In this document: one piece after another, positions 1 to 8,889 of the stretch
Layout of the letters: each line of letters opens with the position of its first letter
Position numbering within the stretch: position 1 is the first letter of the stretch
DNA from: an uncultured Lachnospiraceae bacterium
GTDB lineage: Bacteria > Bacillota > Clostridia > Lachnospirales > Lachnospiraceae
DNA: 64,000 bases
Direction: 5' to 3'
NCBI GenBank assembly: GCA_947630695.1
Contig: CANRIM010000009.1
Location: forward strand, 1-64,000
Notes under the pieces: generated by a model
Database searches by the model: none
Told to the model about the DNA's origin: nothing
The model's input: the letters and a program-made list of their open reading frames with translations, nothing else
Made by a program: the position numbers and the translations under genes

Positions 1-350
1 GGGTCTACGGTGTTCCGCACCCATTCCTGGCAGAGCTTCAGCCCGTCCCGTTCAATGTGGCCGGAGAAATTCACCATGTAAAATACCAGCCGTTCCATAA
101 AGGGGCCGTCATGGGCCTGCGCTTCCTCATAAATTCCCTGATACATCTCCTGGCTCAACGCAAAAACCACGTCTTCCTTGCGTTTGAAATAGGTATAGAA
201 CGTGCCGTTTGATACGCCGCAGGCTTGTGTGATTTCTTCGATTGATGTGCCTGCCAGGCCTTTTTCACATACCAGCTTTTTTGCCGCCTCCAGCAGCTTT
301 CGCCTGGTTTCCAGTGCGGCAATCTGCCGGTTCGTCATTTTCTTTTCCAC
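1..350 (-). CDS. TetR/AcrR-family transcriptional regulator (3' end outside window)
   Basis: The first ~116 codons are visible; the C-terminus runs off the left edge. The N-terminus has the TetR helix-turn-helix: residues around 17-60 read RRKLLEAAKKL, then GTSIEEITQACGVSNGTFYTYFKRKEDV, which is the recognition helix with the usual xxTxYxYFxxKEDL motif. The variable ligand-binding half is cut. I chose the GTG at 350 because GGAGGTGAT lies about 7 bases upstream; an ATG at 338 is the alternative. Members of this family repress nearby efflux or metabolic genes, but its target lies outside the window. The family call is strong; the function is not known. Confidence 0.85.
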   Translation of the reverse strand, partial: MEKKMTNRQIAALETRRKLLEAAKKLVCEKGLAGTSIEEITQACGVSNGTFYTYFKRKEDVVFALSQEMYQGIYEEAQAHDGPFMERLVFYMVNFSGHIERDGLKLCQEWVRNTVD

Positions 351-485
351 GCCATCACCTCCCTTTGCATGGCTTCATTGTATCGTGTTCACTGAATTTA
401 AGTCAACGACTTTTAATCAGTTGTTTTCCGGTTATCGGTTAGATTTTTTTCTTCCAAACTATAATCCCTTTTTACCGTTTTTGAA

Positions 486-536
486 AATGAAAAAATCGCC
501 AAAAACCTTGAATTTACAAGGATTTCTGACGATTTC
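486..536 (-). terminator. Imperfect hairpin with T-tract, probable terminator of the DUF262 operon
   Basis: Arms at 493-510 and 517-535 are nearly complementary (AAATCG and CCTTG ends match exactly) around a 6-base loop. On the minus strand the hairpin is followed by a T-rich run (TTTTTTCATTTT). It lies about 105 bases past the end of the second DUF262 gene. The rest of the 351-640 gap shows no gene. Confidence 0.5.
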
Positions 537-640
537 CCTTGGCAAAGATTGCGCTATTTGATACAATGCAAAACAAATCACTGTGGCGTTGCATTTTAAC
601 GGCTAACTCTGGTAGTTTTAATATTCTTAGCCGACCAGAG

Positions 641-2797
641 CTATTGATTATCAATGGTTGCCAAGATTTCCGGGTATAGTTTTTGCATTTTCATTATGCG
701 ATTTTCCTTATCGATCTTTTCCGGAGATTGGTCTATAGAAATGCGATGAATTTCCTTGCCAGTCTCAAGGGAATAGATAATATACGCATGATTATGATGT
801 TCCATATACCAGCCGTTTCGTTCAATACGCTGACCTTTGTCCTTGCGGGACACTTCGTCTATTTCTTTCAGGAACGGAGAATATGTGTTTTCAGACCAAT
901 ACAGCCTTGTTTGCATGACAGACAGTTCATACGGCTTTCTCTGATAATCAAGCCATGAATACTTTCCATAGCTGTTAGGACGGAAACTCGCATATTTGAT
1001 AAAGTAATAGCGCCAATCATAGCTTGATTTGGCCTCACAATCAGCAATATAAAAATCCTTTATTTCGATGTGGAGGTTATCCGTAAACGCTTCCGCATAG
1101 GAAAGGAGAGCGTTCAAAGCAGCTTTTGTTTGTTCAAATCCTGCGTTGGCGCTTCTGTGAAATAGTAGTCTCCAGGATTCGGTATGGGTTACGGCACCCA
1201 GCTGGTAACGCCAATCATTCCGCTCTTGCTGAGAATAGTTCCCGAATGTCAGCAGTGCGCAACTCACTAAATCCTTGTTACATTCCATAAGGGAAGCAAA
1301 TCGAGGAAAGTATTCAGGGTGTTCCAATCCTACAACACCAATCTGCCCATATAACAAAGGATGATCTTCCAGACGGTACAGTGATTCGGCAAAAGAAGTA
1401 TGTTCTGTGGTCCACTTCAGCTTGATCACTTCCTCTTCCAATTGATTGCCATTAAGGGCCTGAGGAATGGTTGTATCAATCACGCCATTCATGATAATCT
1501 GTTCTATCTGGTGTAGATCGGCAGGCATGCGATTTCTCTGAACGCTGTTACTGATTTGATCCTCAGAATTTTGAACCAAGTTGTTGACGATGCGAAGTCG
1601 CCGAACAAACTGCTCTTCCGTGATGGACGTTTGGTTCTGCAAATATACTAGCACTGCATATAGGATCAACACGCGGGTCAACGGGAATTGGCGACCTCGA
1701 CTGGAATAATATCGCAGACAGTCTGCAAAGATATCCAAAGAATACCTACCAGTGTCAACGATCACTTTGCCTGGTGTGGATACATCTGTAAAAAATTTAT
1801 TCAGGAATTCCTTAGGCGAACTGTTATTCGGCAAATCACACCAGCAATCGAAAAAATTCTCCATCATAGCAATATTTTCGCGCGCTTTCGGAGTATTCGA
1901 TGAAAAGTAAGTCGTTAAAAGCTGGAATTCATCCTGCTTGTTTTCTTCAGGAGTTCCGCCGTTTTTATAGCAAAGAATATCGCAGAGGAAACGGAAGTAG
2001 CGAAGAAACTCGTCATCGATAATATTATCCTCTCCCCGGTATTGCCAAAGAAGATATGTCCATTTTCGATCGATTTTCCCAAGAACTTTTTGAGCCAGAC
2101 TTTCATCTATGGCTTTCAGTTCCCGTTCCAGTTCTGCCTTAAAATGTTCAAATCTTGTAAGTGGTTTTCCGCGAGAGTTCATTTTGATATACAGCTCGTC
2201 TGTTAGACCCATGTCTTGAATGGGCAGAAAATAGAAGGAGATCGCCCCCTCTTTTAACCGCTGCCACAGGTGTTCTACTTTGCAAAATCGCCGATCAATA
2301 GCATCTAACATGACCAGCATGGATTGGATTGTAGGATCCTTATTCCAATCCAGTGGATACCAATACTGATCTTTGATCTCTTCGGACAGGGATTCAGAGA
2401 ATGTAGGAGTGAAGGAAACAAGTTTTTTGCAAAAATCCCTGGCACTGTAGCGAGTCTCATAACTGAAACTCGCTAAAAATACATATTCCTCCACTGGGAT
2501 ATTTCCCTTCTTTGCCGCATACCAGTGGAGTAAAAACAAAGTAGTCAGACGCTGTTGACCGTCTAACGGGGTAAGTTCGCCATCGGCGTTTATATCCCCA
2601 TAGATGAAGTCCAGAGTAATTGGAGTTTGCATAACGGCGACATACAACGCATCCAAAAAACGTGTCCGTATGCGGACGACATTCTTGTCGACACGCCCTT
2701 GTGCGTAGTCTCGCTGGATTTTGGGGATGATGATTTTGTTGACTTGAGATTCCGGATTGGAAAAGATGTCTATAAAGGTATGTAAAGATGCGCCCAT
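641..2797 (-). CDS. DUF262-domain protein, GmrS-like, without a visible nuclease domain
   Basis: 718 aa from the chosen start. The N-terminal DUF262 (ParB/Srx-like NTP-binding) domain is recognisable by IPKIQRDYAQGR (about residue 24) and LDGQQRLTTLFLLHW (about 78-92), plus the later KMNSRGKPLTRFEHFK block near 205. DUF262 is the GmrS part of type IV restriction enzymes such as GmrSD and occurs in SspE; it hydrolyses nucleotides to license cleavage. The long C-terminal half has no motif I recognise and no EHIxxQ nuclease motif. The ATG at 2797 is preferred: AAAGGAG lies 10 bases upstream, inside the last codons of the upstream gene, and only one base separates the upstream stop from this ATG. 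That tight coupling says the two DUF262 proteins act together, probably in phage defence. Confidence 0.8.
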   Translation of the reverse strand: MGASLHTFIDIFSNPESQVNKIIIPKIQRDYAQGRVDKNVVRIRTRFLDALYVAVMQTPITLDFIYGDINADGELTPLDGQQRLTTLFLLHWYAAKKGNIPVEEYVFLASFSYETRYSARDFCKKLVSFTPTFSESLSEEIKDQYWYPLDWNKDPTIQSMLVMLDAIDRRFCKVEHLWQRLKEGAISFYFLPIQDMGLTDELYIKMNSRGKPLTRFEHFKAELERELKAIDESLAQKVLGKIDRKWTYLLWQYRGEDNIIDDEFLRYFRFLCDILCYKNGGTPEENKQDEFQLLTTYFSSNTPKARENIAMMENFFDCWCDLPNNSSPKEFLNKFFTDVSTPGKVIVDTGRYSLDIFADCLRYYSSRGRQFPLTRVLILYAVLVYLQNQTSITEEQFVRRLRIVNNLVQNSEDQISNSVQRNRMPADLHQIEQIIMNGVIDTTIPQALNGNQLEEEVIKLKWTTEHTSFAESLYRLEDHPLLYGQIGVVGLEHPEYFPRFASLMECNKDLVSCALLTFGNYSQQERNDWRYQLGAVTHTESWRLLFHRSANAGFEQTKAALNALLSYAEAFTDNLHIEIKDFYIADCEAKSSYDWRYYFIKYASFRPNSYGKYSWLDYQRKPYELSVMQTRLYWSENTYSPFLKEIDEVSRKDKGQRIERNGWYMEHHNHAYIIYSLETGKEIHRISIDQSPEKIDKENRIMKMQKLYPEILATIDNQ

Positions 2798-2798
2798 A

Positions 2799-4496
2799 TT
2801 ATTGGTACTCCTTTCCAATGATTATGTCCTCATCCAGATAGTCGCGCAGGACCGTGTTCATTTTAGCAATATAGGCAGCCCGGTCGCTTTCTCCCCAAAA
2901 ATGGATCTGATTATCTTCTGATCTCGTATAGTATTTCAGGAAAACCATGCGTGTGCAAAAGGGAATATATTTTCCTTCCTGATCCATCTCCACAATAATA
3001 TTTCGTTTCACATCAAAGGTGGCGTTATTTAGAGCGACATTGTCCTCAATGCTCAACAAAGCCAGATTGGCAAGGGTATGCAGATAGTCATCACTTCCTT
3101 TGGGAGATAGGACGGATACGGCACATTGATGCAACTTCCTAAATTCATCTTCCGTTAACTTAGGATTATCAATGGCTTCTTGCATATCCGACAGAAGGGT
3201 GGTATCCTCAGGAGCAAGTACACGGAGTGATTTCAAGTGGTATTCCAACCACAGCTTCCATTTTTCCTGTGTACGCATACCTTCCGAGTGCTGAGCATGA
3301 ATATGCTCTAAACTCCAGGCTTTGGACTTAAAGCGGGAAAATGGGAACCACTGTACATCCCCTTGACTGCGCACCGACTCTACGTTAAACAATAGCAACA
3401 GCTTATGAATTATTTTCTGATCCGAAATGCTGTCATAGCGCAATTCCCCATAATTTTTTTCCGCAGAGATACTTTCCTTAATACATCTTCGTAAGCTTTC
3501 GTGAAATTGCCGCTTTGTTTTTCCTTTGGAGAGGGCAAACAGATCTTCCAATTGGTTTCCTACCGCTATCAAATATCCGATTTTGTGGTAAAGGTCATGA
3601 TCTTCGTACCAACTTTTCAGAATCAAAAACGTATGCCGAATCTCTTCCCAGATATCTTCCAGGGTTCGATTTTGTGTCATTCGATCAAAGCAGAAAAAAG
3701 TATGGTAGGAGTCGCGGGAAGATGGCTCTGCACTGGCGATTAGATCCAGAATTAGGTCAATATGCGTTTGAGACGCTCCCGCATTTCGGTTTGTCAGGAA
3801 ATCCCACAGTGAACGATTTTGTAACTCTCGTTCGATATTGTCCCATTGCAAAGCAATTTCATCTTGCTTTTCACCCGTCATGCCGCTTGTGTCACGGTTT
3901 AAAAACATTGCCTTGACCAGTTCTGCATTGGTTAGAGGAATTTTCCCAATGTTCAGACGGGTAAATAATCCGATAGCGTCTTCCGCTTCCCCTACCTCGT
4001 ACCAAATGATCTTTACATTTTCCTTTAAGTACTTATTGATATTTGTTGCCGCCTGAACCTGATCGCGCTCCAAAAACCAACTTTCAATGGTTGTGTAGGC
4101 ATTTTTCATGAAACAATAATCGATATCATCAATTTCTCGAGTGAAATCCATTTCCGCAAGATAGTTTTGCGAACTGGTTCGAGTCTCATAGAACAGTGAA
4201 AACTTAGGGGCAGGAATCCAACCATGACTGGATGTGTGCATATAAGCATAGAGCAGAAATAGTGTCGTTAATCGTTGCTGCCCGTCTATCAGTTCAAACC
4301 GCTCTCCATCTTTTCGAACTACGATGGGCTGTAAACAGTATGGTTTTTCACCGTTGGATAAAAGGTCATCCAGCAACCGTCTTACTTCAATCTCGCCCCA
4401 CCGATATCCCCTTTGGTAAGACGCGACGTAAAAATTGCCGGTGATCTCTGCTACATATTTGTCGAGTAGTTCGATTTTTGTACCGTTGTTTTGCAT
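2799..4496 (-). CDS. DUF262-DUF1524 protein, GmrSD-like nuclease
   Basis: 565 aa. DUF262 occupies the N-terminal half: YQRGYRWG near residue 27 and IDGQQRLTTLFLLYAY at 70-85, with the LFTRLNIGKIPLTNAELVKA block near 180. A DUF1524-like HNH/His-Me-finger region is visible at the C-terminus: WSLEHIHAQHSEG near residue 395, then LANLALLSIEDNVALNNATF and a K-rich block near 475-500, matching the family's EHIxPQ ... GNLxLL ... N ... F ... K order. By family precedent (GmrSD, SspE) this would be the DNA-cleaving partner. The start at 4496 is chosen because GAGAGG lies 7 bases upstream; an upstream ATG at 4511 is possible. It is translationally coupled to the next DUF262 gene. The exact DNA target (modified or unmodified) cannot be read from sequence. 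Confidence 0.82.
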   Translation of the reverse strand: MQNNGTKIELLDKYVAEITGNFYVASYQRGYRWGEIEVRRLLDDLLSNGEKPYCLQPIVVRKDGERFELIDGQQRLTTLFLLYAYMHTSSHGWIPAPKFSLFYETRTSSQNYLAEMDFTREIDDIDYCFMKNAYTTIESWFLERDQVQAATNINKYLKENVKIIWYEVGEAEDAIGLFTRLNIGKIPLTNAELVKAMFLNRDTSGMTGEKQDEIALQWDNIERELQNRSLWDFLTNRNAGASQTHIDLILDLIASAEPSSRDSYHTFFCFDRMTQNRTLEDIWEEIRHTFLILKSWYEDHDLYHKIGYLIAVGNQLEDLFALSKGKTKRQFHESLRRCIKESISAEKNYGELRYDSISDQKIIHKLLLLFNVESVRSQGDVQWFPFSRFKSKAWSLEHIHAQHSEGMRTQEKWKLWLEYHLKSLRVLAPEDTTLLSDMQEAIDNPKLTEDEFRKLHQCAVSVLSPKGSDDYLHTLANLALLSIEDNVALNNATFDVKRNIIVEMDQEGKYIPFCTRMVFLKYYTRSEDNQIHFWGESDRAAYIAKMNTVLRDYLDEDIIIGKEYQ

Positions 4497-4579
4497 ACTT
4501 TTACCTCTCATAGTCGGTGACCTATTAATGTGCCATAATCATTACAGTTTTATATAACTCGGAGCCATAGAGATTGGGT

Positions 4580-4585
4580 ATTATA
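4580..4585 (-). promoter_or_regulatory. Possible -10 box upstream of the DUF262 pair
   Basis: A perfect TATAAT lies in the 121-base gap between the decayed DUF1998 gene and the DUF262-DUF1524 gene. The best -35 candidates (TTGATA at 14 bases, GGATTG at 17 bases) are off in spacing or sequence. It may let the pair be transcribed although the upstream gene is broken. Confidence 0.35.
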
Positions 4586-4617
4586 CAATTTTCCGGAATT
4601 ATCAATCCGTACTTCAA

Positions 4618-5918
4618 TCACAAATCGTTCCAAAAACCCATTTCGGGATTTTCATATGTACCGACGATCATTCCACGATCCAAGAAAGCGTTCCGTTCTT
4701 CGCAACAGGTTTCAGGCAGAAAGCCACAGGCATGACACGCCGCTAAGTTCAGAGAATCACGCCCCTGACCTCTGCTCATGATACACACGGGATCATTTGA
4801 GCAGGTTTTTGCGCTGGCAATGGCTTTCTTAATAATTCTCGGGAAAGCGTCGGGTTGTCCCTGCCGAACAAGACCTCCCAACGTGCCTTCGGCATCTCCG
4901 CTGGCGGTATATATAAAGATACCGGCCATCTTCTTGCCGTCCGACTTTTCGGAACAATACATCCTTTCGCTCAACGATGCAATGCTGTATCCGCACTCAA
5001 AACTCAGCTGAGAGATAAGCAGATGGGAAAGCGTATGTAACATAACGAATTTGGGTGTGATCGTGCGCGGATGATTTTTACCGATGAAAGAAACGGCATA
5101 GTTTGTATTCAGCCGTGCAGCTCTTTCAACCACCGAAAGATTGGCTGCGATCCAAGCATCGATTTCGTCCTGATCAAACTCAATGAAAATCCCTTCGCCG
5201 CGTACTTCATAAGCCGGATACCATCTGGTAGCGGGCTCTTTCACATCCACAAAGCCGTTATCGCCGCTTGTCATGGCAGGCTGGATTCTGGAAAAACCAA
5301 TCAAAGCATTAACCACCCGGACTTTGTCAATAAGTGAAATCGCTTTTATGTGCGGGATATTATATTCGGCAACATCCATCTCCTCCCGCGAGAAATCACC
5401 CAGCCCGGAACCCGAGGAAGGACCCATTTCACCGGAAAGCGCAATATACTCCTCAACACGATATTGGATGTCGGTAACATTCGCATTTTCGGATTTCGGC
5501 TACAACCACTTATGAATCAGATCTTTTCCACTTCGTCGCGCGGCGCGCCAATCTCAAGTGCTATTCTATCCGCCCACTTGGGGAGCCGCTTTGTAATAGT
5601 AGCAATTTGATCCTCGGGATCTTCATCACTGATAATGGTTATACAATCTTCAAACGCTTTACTTTGCTCAATTTTTGCATTCAATTTGTCCGCATAAGGC
5701 GGGATAACCAGTGAACTGTGAACAACGGGGAAATATACGGAAGAAACGCCGCGCTGTACGGTTTTAGGATAGCAACCGCATTTTTCCTTCGTGTGTCGGA
5801 ACGGATGGTTTCCGTCGCACCGAAACTGATTTGTTCCGAGATCGTTATCCAATTTTTCAAAACAATTTATAGTAGATTGGCTGCATCCGGGGTGGTTTGG
5901 ATGCGCTTCATATTGACA
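4618..5918 (-). pseudogene. Decayed DUF1998 (DrmB-like) gene, 5'-truncated with frameshift and stop
   Basis: Two open segments cover one protein. The first (from about 5918 to 5517) contains CGCYPKTVQRGVSSVYFPVV and HSSLVIPPYADKL, as in DrmB of DISARM systems and other DUF1998 proteins. The second (to 4618) ends in DUF1998 blocks: a CSNDPVCIMSRGQGRDSLNL stretch, then AACHACGFLPETCCE and FLDRGMIVG. The first segment stops at 5517-5519 where the frame shifts; the continuing frame then holds a TAG at 5500-5502 before running open. No proper start or N-terminal part is found: the first segment begins right after a TGA at 5919-5921. About 430 codons remain. I infer a degenerated defence component that once headed the DUF262 operon. 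Two in-frame disruptions make a sequencing error less likely but do not rule it out. Confidence 0.75.
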
Positions 5919-5980
5919 TCACAGTTCCGAAAGATAGCGTAAAATTCAGAAAATGCCGTATTTACGATGGTTTTGGATAT

Positions 5981-6028
5981 AAAAAAGCAGATACTGTAAT
6001 CGACGCAATTGTATCAATTACGGTATCT
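5981..6028 (-). terminator. Rho-independent terminator after tRNA-Leu
   Basis: Arms 5989-6000 and 6017-6028 pair over 12 bases with one G:T-type mismatch. On the minus strand the hairpin is followed by GCTTTTTT. It lies 8 bases past the tRNA 3' end, so tRNA-Leu is transcribed as its own unit or as the end of the upstream unit. Confidence 0.75.
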
Positions 6029-6035
6029 GTTATAC

Positions 6036-6119
6036 TGCCGGTGGTGGGACTCGAACCCACACACCCTTGCGGATAACAGATTTTGAGTCTGTCTCGTCTG
6101 CCAATTCCGACACACCGGC
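6036..6119 (-). tRNA. tRNA-Leu(CAA)
   Basis: 84-nt cloverleaf with acceptor GCCGGTG paired to CACCGGC and discriminator A. The anticodon loop CTCAAAA gives anticodon CAA (codon UUG). The long variable arm of class II tRNAs (TTATCCGCAAGGGTG region) and a GTGGG-TTCGAGT-CCCAC T-arm are present. CCA is not encoded. It flanks the decayed defence island, which fits the common use of tRNA genes as insertion points. Confidence 0.95.
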
Positions 6120-6190
6120 ATCTGCAAAACAGTGAAATTATAAACGTTCCCCATCGGAAAGTCAATAGATTTCACTGCTTTTTTCAACGA

Positions 6191-7003
6191 TCACTGCACA
6201 TGTGTATGCGTATAAATATGATCCGAGCAGTACTCATAGTTTCCGTTGCATTTTGAACAGAACCGGAAGGTCAGATCACCGTCCCGCTCCGTGCGGCCGC
6301 AGACAGCGCATTTATGCCGGGTAATATTGGGCGACTGCCGTGTCTGGGACTGAAACTGTTTTTTCCGTTTGATCTCCGAAGGCCGGATATGCCGTGTCTT
6401 CCTTCCCGTCAGAAGGAAAATCAGGAAATTGGCAAGCGAAGACAGGATCATGATCCGAACGGAAGCCGTGCCGCTGTACAACGCCAGAATCAGCATCGCC
6501 GCGTAAATCCATGCCAGCCATTTGATCTTGACCGGCAGAATGAAAAACAGATACACCCGCATTTCCGGATAAGTCACAGCGAAAGCAAGGTACACGGACA
6601 TGGCCAGATAATAGGTGGTCGGTGATCCGTAATAGCGAAAATGAAGCAGCGGTGCGATAAAGTACATCAAAAACGTGGTGAGAATCGTGATGATAATACC
6701 GCTGAAAATATAGAGATTATAGGCAAAATCCCCCATGGCATTTTCCAGTGCCTTGCCGATGCTGTAATAAAAGAACAGCGTGATAATCGTAAAAATACTC
6801 AAACTCGTGGGCGGAATCAGCAGCCATGTGATGACGCGCCACACCTGTCCCTGCAGGACATATTCCGGAATCAGCGTCATATAGCTGATCAGCTGGGGCG
6901 AAATCATCTCCAGCAGATATCCCAGGATATAGGTAAAAATCACATAAGTCGTTAAATTGCGAATCGCATATCTTCCGAACTTGCGTTCCAGTTTTTCGTA
7001 CAT
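6191..7003 (-). CDS. Rhomboid-fold membrane protein with C-terminal zinc ribbon
   Basis: 270 aa with about six membrane segments in residues 15-200. Rhomboid-like landmarks are GQVWRVITWLLIP near 52-64 and SIGKALENAMGDFAYNLYIF near 81-100. The active-site GxSG loop is replaced by LAMSVYLAF (about 133-141), and the position of the TM6 catalytic His reads SSLANFLIF. A serine is present but the dyad looks incomplete, so proteolysis is doubtful. A cytosolic tail ends in a zinc-binding motif: Cys232/235, Cys249/252, then Cys259 and His262. The start sits 13 bases before the upstream amidase stop, so the two are probably co-transcribed. A role as membrane adaptor is inference only. Confidence 0.65.
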   Translation of the reverse strand: MYEKLERKFGRYAIRNLTTYVIFTYILGYLLEMISPQLISYMTLIPEYVLQGQVWRVITWLLIPPTSLSIFTIITLFFYYSIGKALENAMGDFAYNLYIFSGIIITILTTFLMYFIAPLLHFRYYGSPTTYYLAMSVYLAFAVTYPEMRVYLFFILPVKIKWLAWIYAAMLILALYSGTASVRIMILSSLANFLIFLLTGRKTRHIRPSEIKRKKQFQSQTRQSPNITRHKCAVCGRTERDGDLTFRFCSKCNGNYEYCSDHIYTHTHVQ

Positions 7004-7016
7004 AAATCTACTCCTG

Positions 7017-8699
7017 TCAATACAGCAGCCCGAACTGGCAGCCTTTTTGTTTTACATTGGAAATAAATTGATTCAATACCGAAAGATCGGTTTCCGAATC
7101 GGTCCGCAGATCATAAATGATTCCATTAGAAACCGCGGCATTCATTGCATCCAGAATCTCTGCATCGGAAAATCCGAGGGCAGTATAATCATTATAAGAA
7201 AAACTCCAGAAAATGCTGATATACTGGTAATTGTTCAGCATGGCCAGCAGCTTCTGGCTGAAATGGCCGTTGGGAAACCGAAACAGCGACATACAGTAAT
7301 TATAATGGAACAGCACATATTCATGCAGATCAAAGATCTGTGCAATCTGCTTCTCTTCCTCCAACCCTGCAAATCCGTTTACGGGAAAATCCCGGGATCC
7401 GTTGCCGATGGTATGGCCTTTGGCAATCATTTCCCGCATCAGATCCGGATGATTCACGGCAAAAGTATAATTGACAAAGAATACCGCCTTCACTTCCTGC
7501 CGGTCTAAAATATCCAGAATTTCCCGCACATTTCCCGCGTCGGTCCCCACATCAAAGGTCAGATAGACCGAATTTTCCGTGCTGTCAATGATAAACTCAG
7601 ATGCAAATCCGCCGTATTGCGTCTCAAAATTGCGGATTTCCGGCAGATAACTCTGGAAATCGGTTCTGTCGGAGGGCTCTACCGCATAAGTAATATCTTC
7701 ATCACTCAAAGAAGCATAATCAAAGATCAGGCTGTTTTTCCGAATATGCCCTGCCGGTTCGGCCGTTTGCCCCACCAGGTCCGGCGCATACTGTTTTAAT
7801 ATGCCGTAAGCAATGGCAGAGGCGTACCGTTCCTTGTTGATATCAAACAACAGGTTGTCCTCTTCATTGGAAATATACCCCAGCTCGATCACCACAGAAG
7901 CCATGGCAGTATCCCGGTTCAGCTGAAAATCATACTGTTCCGAAGTCACGGAACCGTAATGGGTGCCGCCGTTTTGGGAAATTCCCATGGCGTCCAGATA
8001 CTGCATAATATATTCGCCGGTCTGAAAAGATATTTCGCTGTTCTCCAGCTTTTTGGAGGGCACATAGATTTCAACGCCCTTTTTTGCCGGATCATCAGAC
8101 TCATTATTGCGGTGCAGCGATACAAAAAGATTTGCCCCATTCTGATTGGCAAATTCGCAGCGTTCCTGATTGCTGTGTTTCGTATCGCCGGTTCTGGTCA
8201 TAATGACATTGACGCCAGCACTTTTCAATCTTTCTTCCAGCAGCTGCCCCAGTTCCATAGTGTCCATTTTTTCCGAACGAATGATGGTTCCTTCCGCATC
8301 TTCCAGCACTTCGCCGGGTTCCTCCCCGCCGTGTCCCGGATCGATGCAGACGGTAAACGAGGTGCTGACTTTTTTATTATCTTCTCCGTACAGCTTGACT
8401 TTTTCAGGATTGACACTTCTTACATTTAAAATGGTATCGCTGACGGCAAAATTCGACTTTTCTCCGGAAAAATGCCGGATCAGCCGTACTGCGCCAAAGA
8501 CAAGCAGCGCAAGAAGAACCAGTCCCAGCACCGGATAGAGCATCGATCTGCGGGATCGATGGATCTTTCTACCTGGCATTGCGTTCTGCTTCTGTTCTTT
8601 CGGTATAGGATTCTCTTTTCTCTGGGGAACCTGACGAAATAAATCCTTCATGCACAACCTCTTCATGCAAATTTCTTTGCCGTAATTTTCTAACATCAT
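7017..8699 (-). CDS. N-acetylmuramoyl-L-alanine amidase fused to degenerate PdaA-like deacetylase domain
   Basis: About 560 aa. A basic cytosolic N-terminus is followed by one membrane anchor (YPVLGLVLLALLVFGAV). Then an Amidase_3 domain with CIDPGHGGEEPG, NLFVSLHRN and VVIELGYISNEEDN, which supply the zinc His/Glu ligands and the catalytic Glu; it should cut the MurNAc-L-Ala bond of peptidoglycan outside the membrane. The C-terminal third aligns with PdaA/polysaccharide deacetylases (YLTFDVGTDAGN, HTIGNGS, FRFPNGHFS). The second Asp of TFDDG is Val, although PdaA also deviates here, and the second His of HxxxxH is Gly. The final LLH motif reads YDLR. So that domain has probably lost metal binding and may only bind glycan. 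The start at 8699 follows GGGAGA; 8651, with AAGAGG upstream, is an alternative. Confidence 0.85.
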   Translation of the reverse strand: MMLENYGKEICMKRLCMKDLFRQVPQRKENPIPKEQKQNAMPGRKIHRSRRSMLYPVLGLVLLALLVFGAVRLIRHFSGEKSNFAVSDTILNVRSVNPEKVKLYGEDNKKVSTSFTVCIDPGHGGEEPGEVLEDAEGTIIRSEKMDTMELGQLLEERLKSAGVNVIMTRTGDTKHSNQERCEFANQNGANLFVSLHRNNESDDPAKKGVEIYVPSKKLENSEISFQTGEYIMQYLDAMGISQNGGTHYGSVTSEQYDFQLNRDTAMASVVIELGYISNEEDNLLFDINKERYASAIAYGILKQYAPDLVGQTAEPAGHIRKNSLIFDYASLSDEDITYAVEPSDRTDFQSYLPEIRNFETQYGGFASEFIIDSTENSVYLTFDVGTDAGNVREILDILDRQEVKAVFFVNYTFAVNHPDLMREMIAKGHTIGNGSRDFPVNGFAGLEEEKQIAQIFDLHEYVLFHYNYCMSLFRFPNGHFSQKLLAMLNNYQYISIFWSFSYNDYTALGFSDAEILDAMNAAVSNGIIYDLRTDSETDLSVLNQFISNVKQKGCQFGLLY

Positions 8700-8749
8700 A
8701 TAATATTTCTCCCATTCTGGCAAGTCCCGGCAGTTTTTTCTGATTTTGC

Positions 8750-8778
8750 TTGACCTTTGTTCAGGGAATAGGTAATAT
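8750..8778 (+). promoter_or_regulatory. Sigma-A promoter of nifJ
   Basis: TTGACC at 8750-8755, a 17-base spacer and TAATAT at 8773-8778. This predicts transcription from about 8785 and a leader of about 105 bases before the nifJ ATG. Confidence 0.8.
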
Positions 8779-8889
8779 ATATTTTGGTAATTTATGAGTT
8801 GTTATACAGATCTTTCGCCAGTCTGCCGTTTTGACATGACTATCGGAAATCTTATAAAGCTTAAAAATTCGAAGGAGGAATTTTGTAAC

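Noticed and set aside
4618..5427. Annotating the 269-codon C-terminal DUF1998 segment as an intact gene
   Set aside because: The family motifs continue upstream in other frames and it lacks its N-terminal part, so it is a fragment.
5962..6165. Open frame across tRNA-Leu
   Set aside because: It covers the tRNA and its terminator; no coding support.
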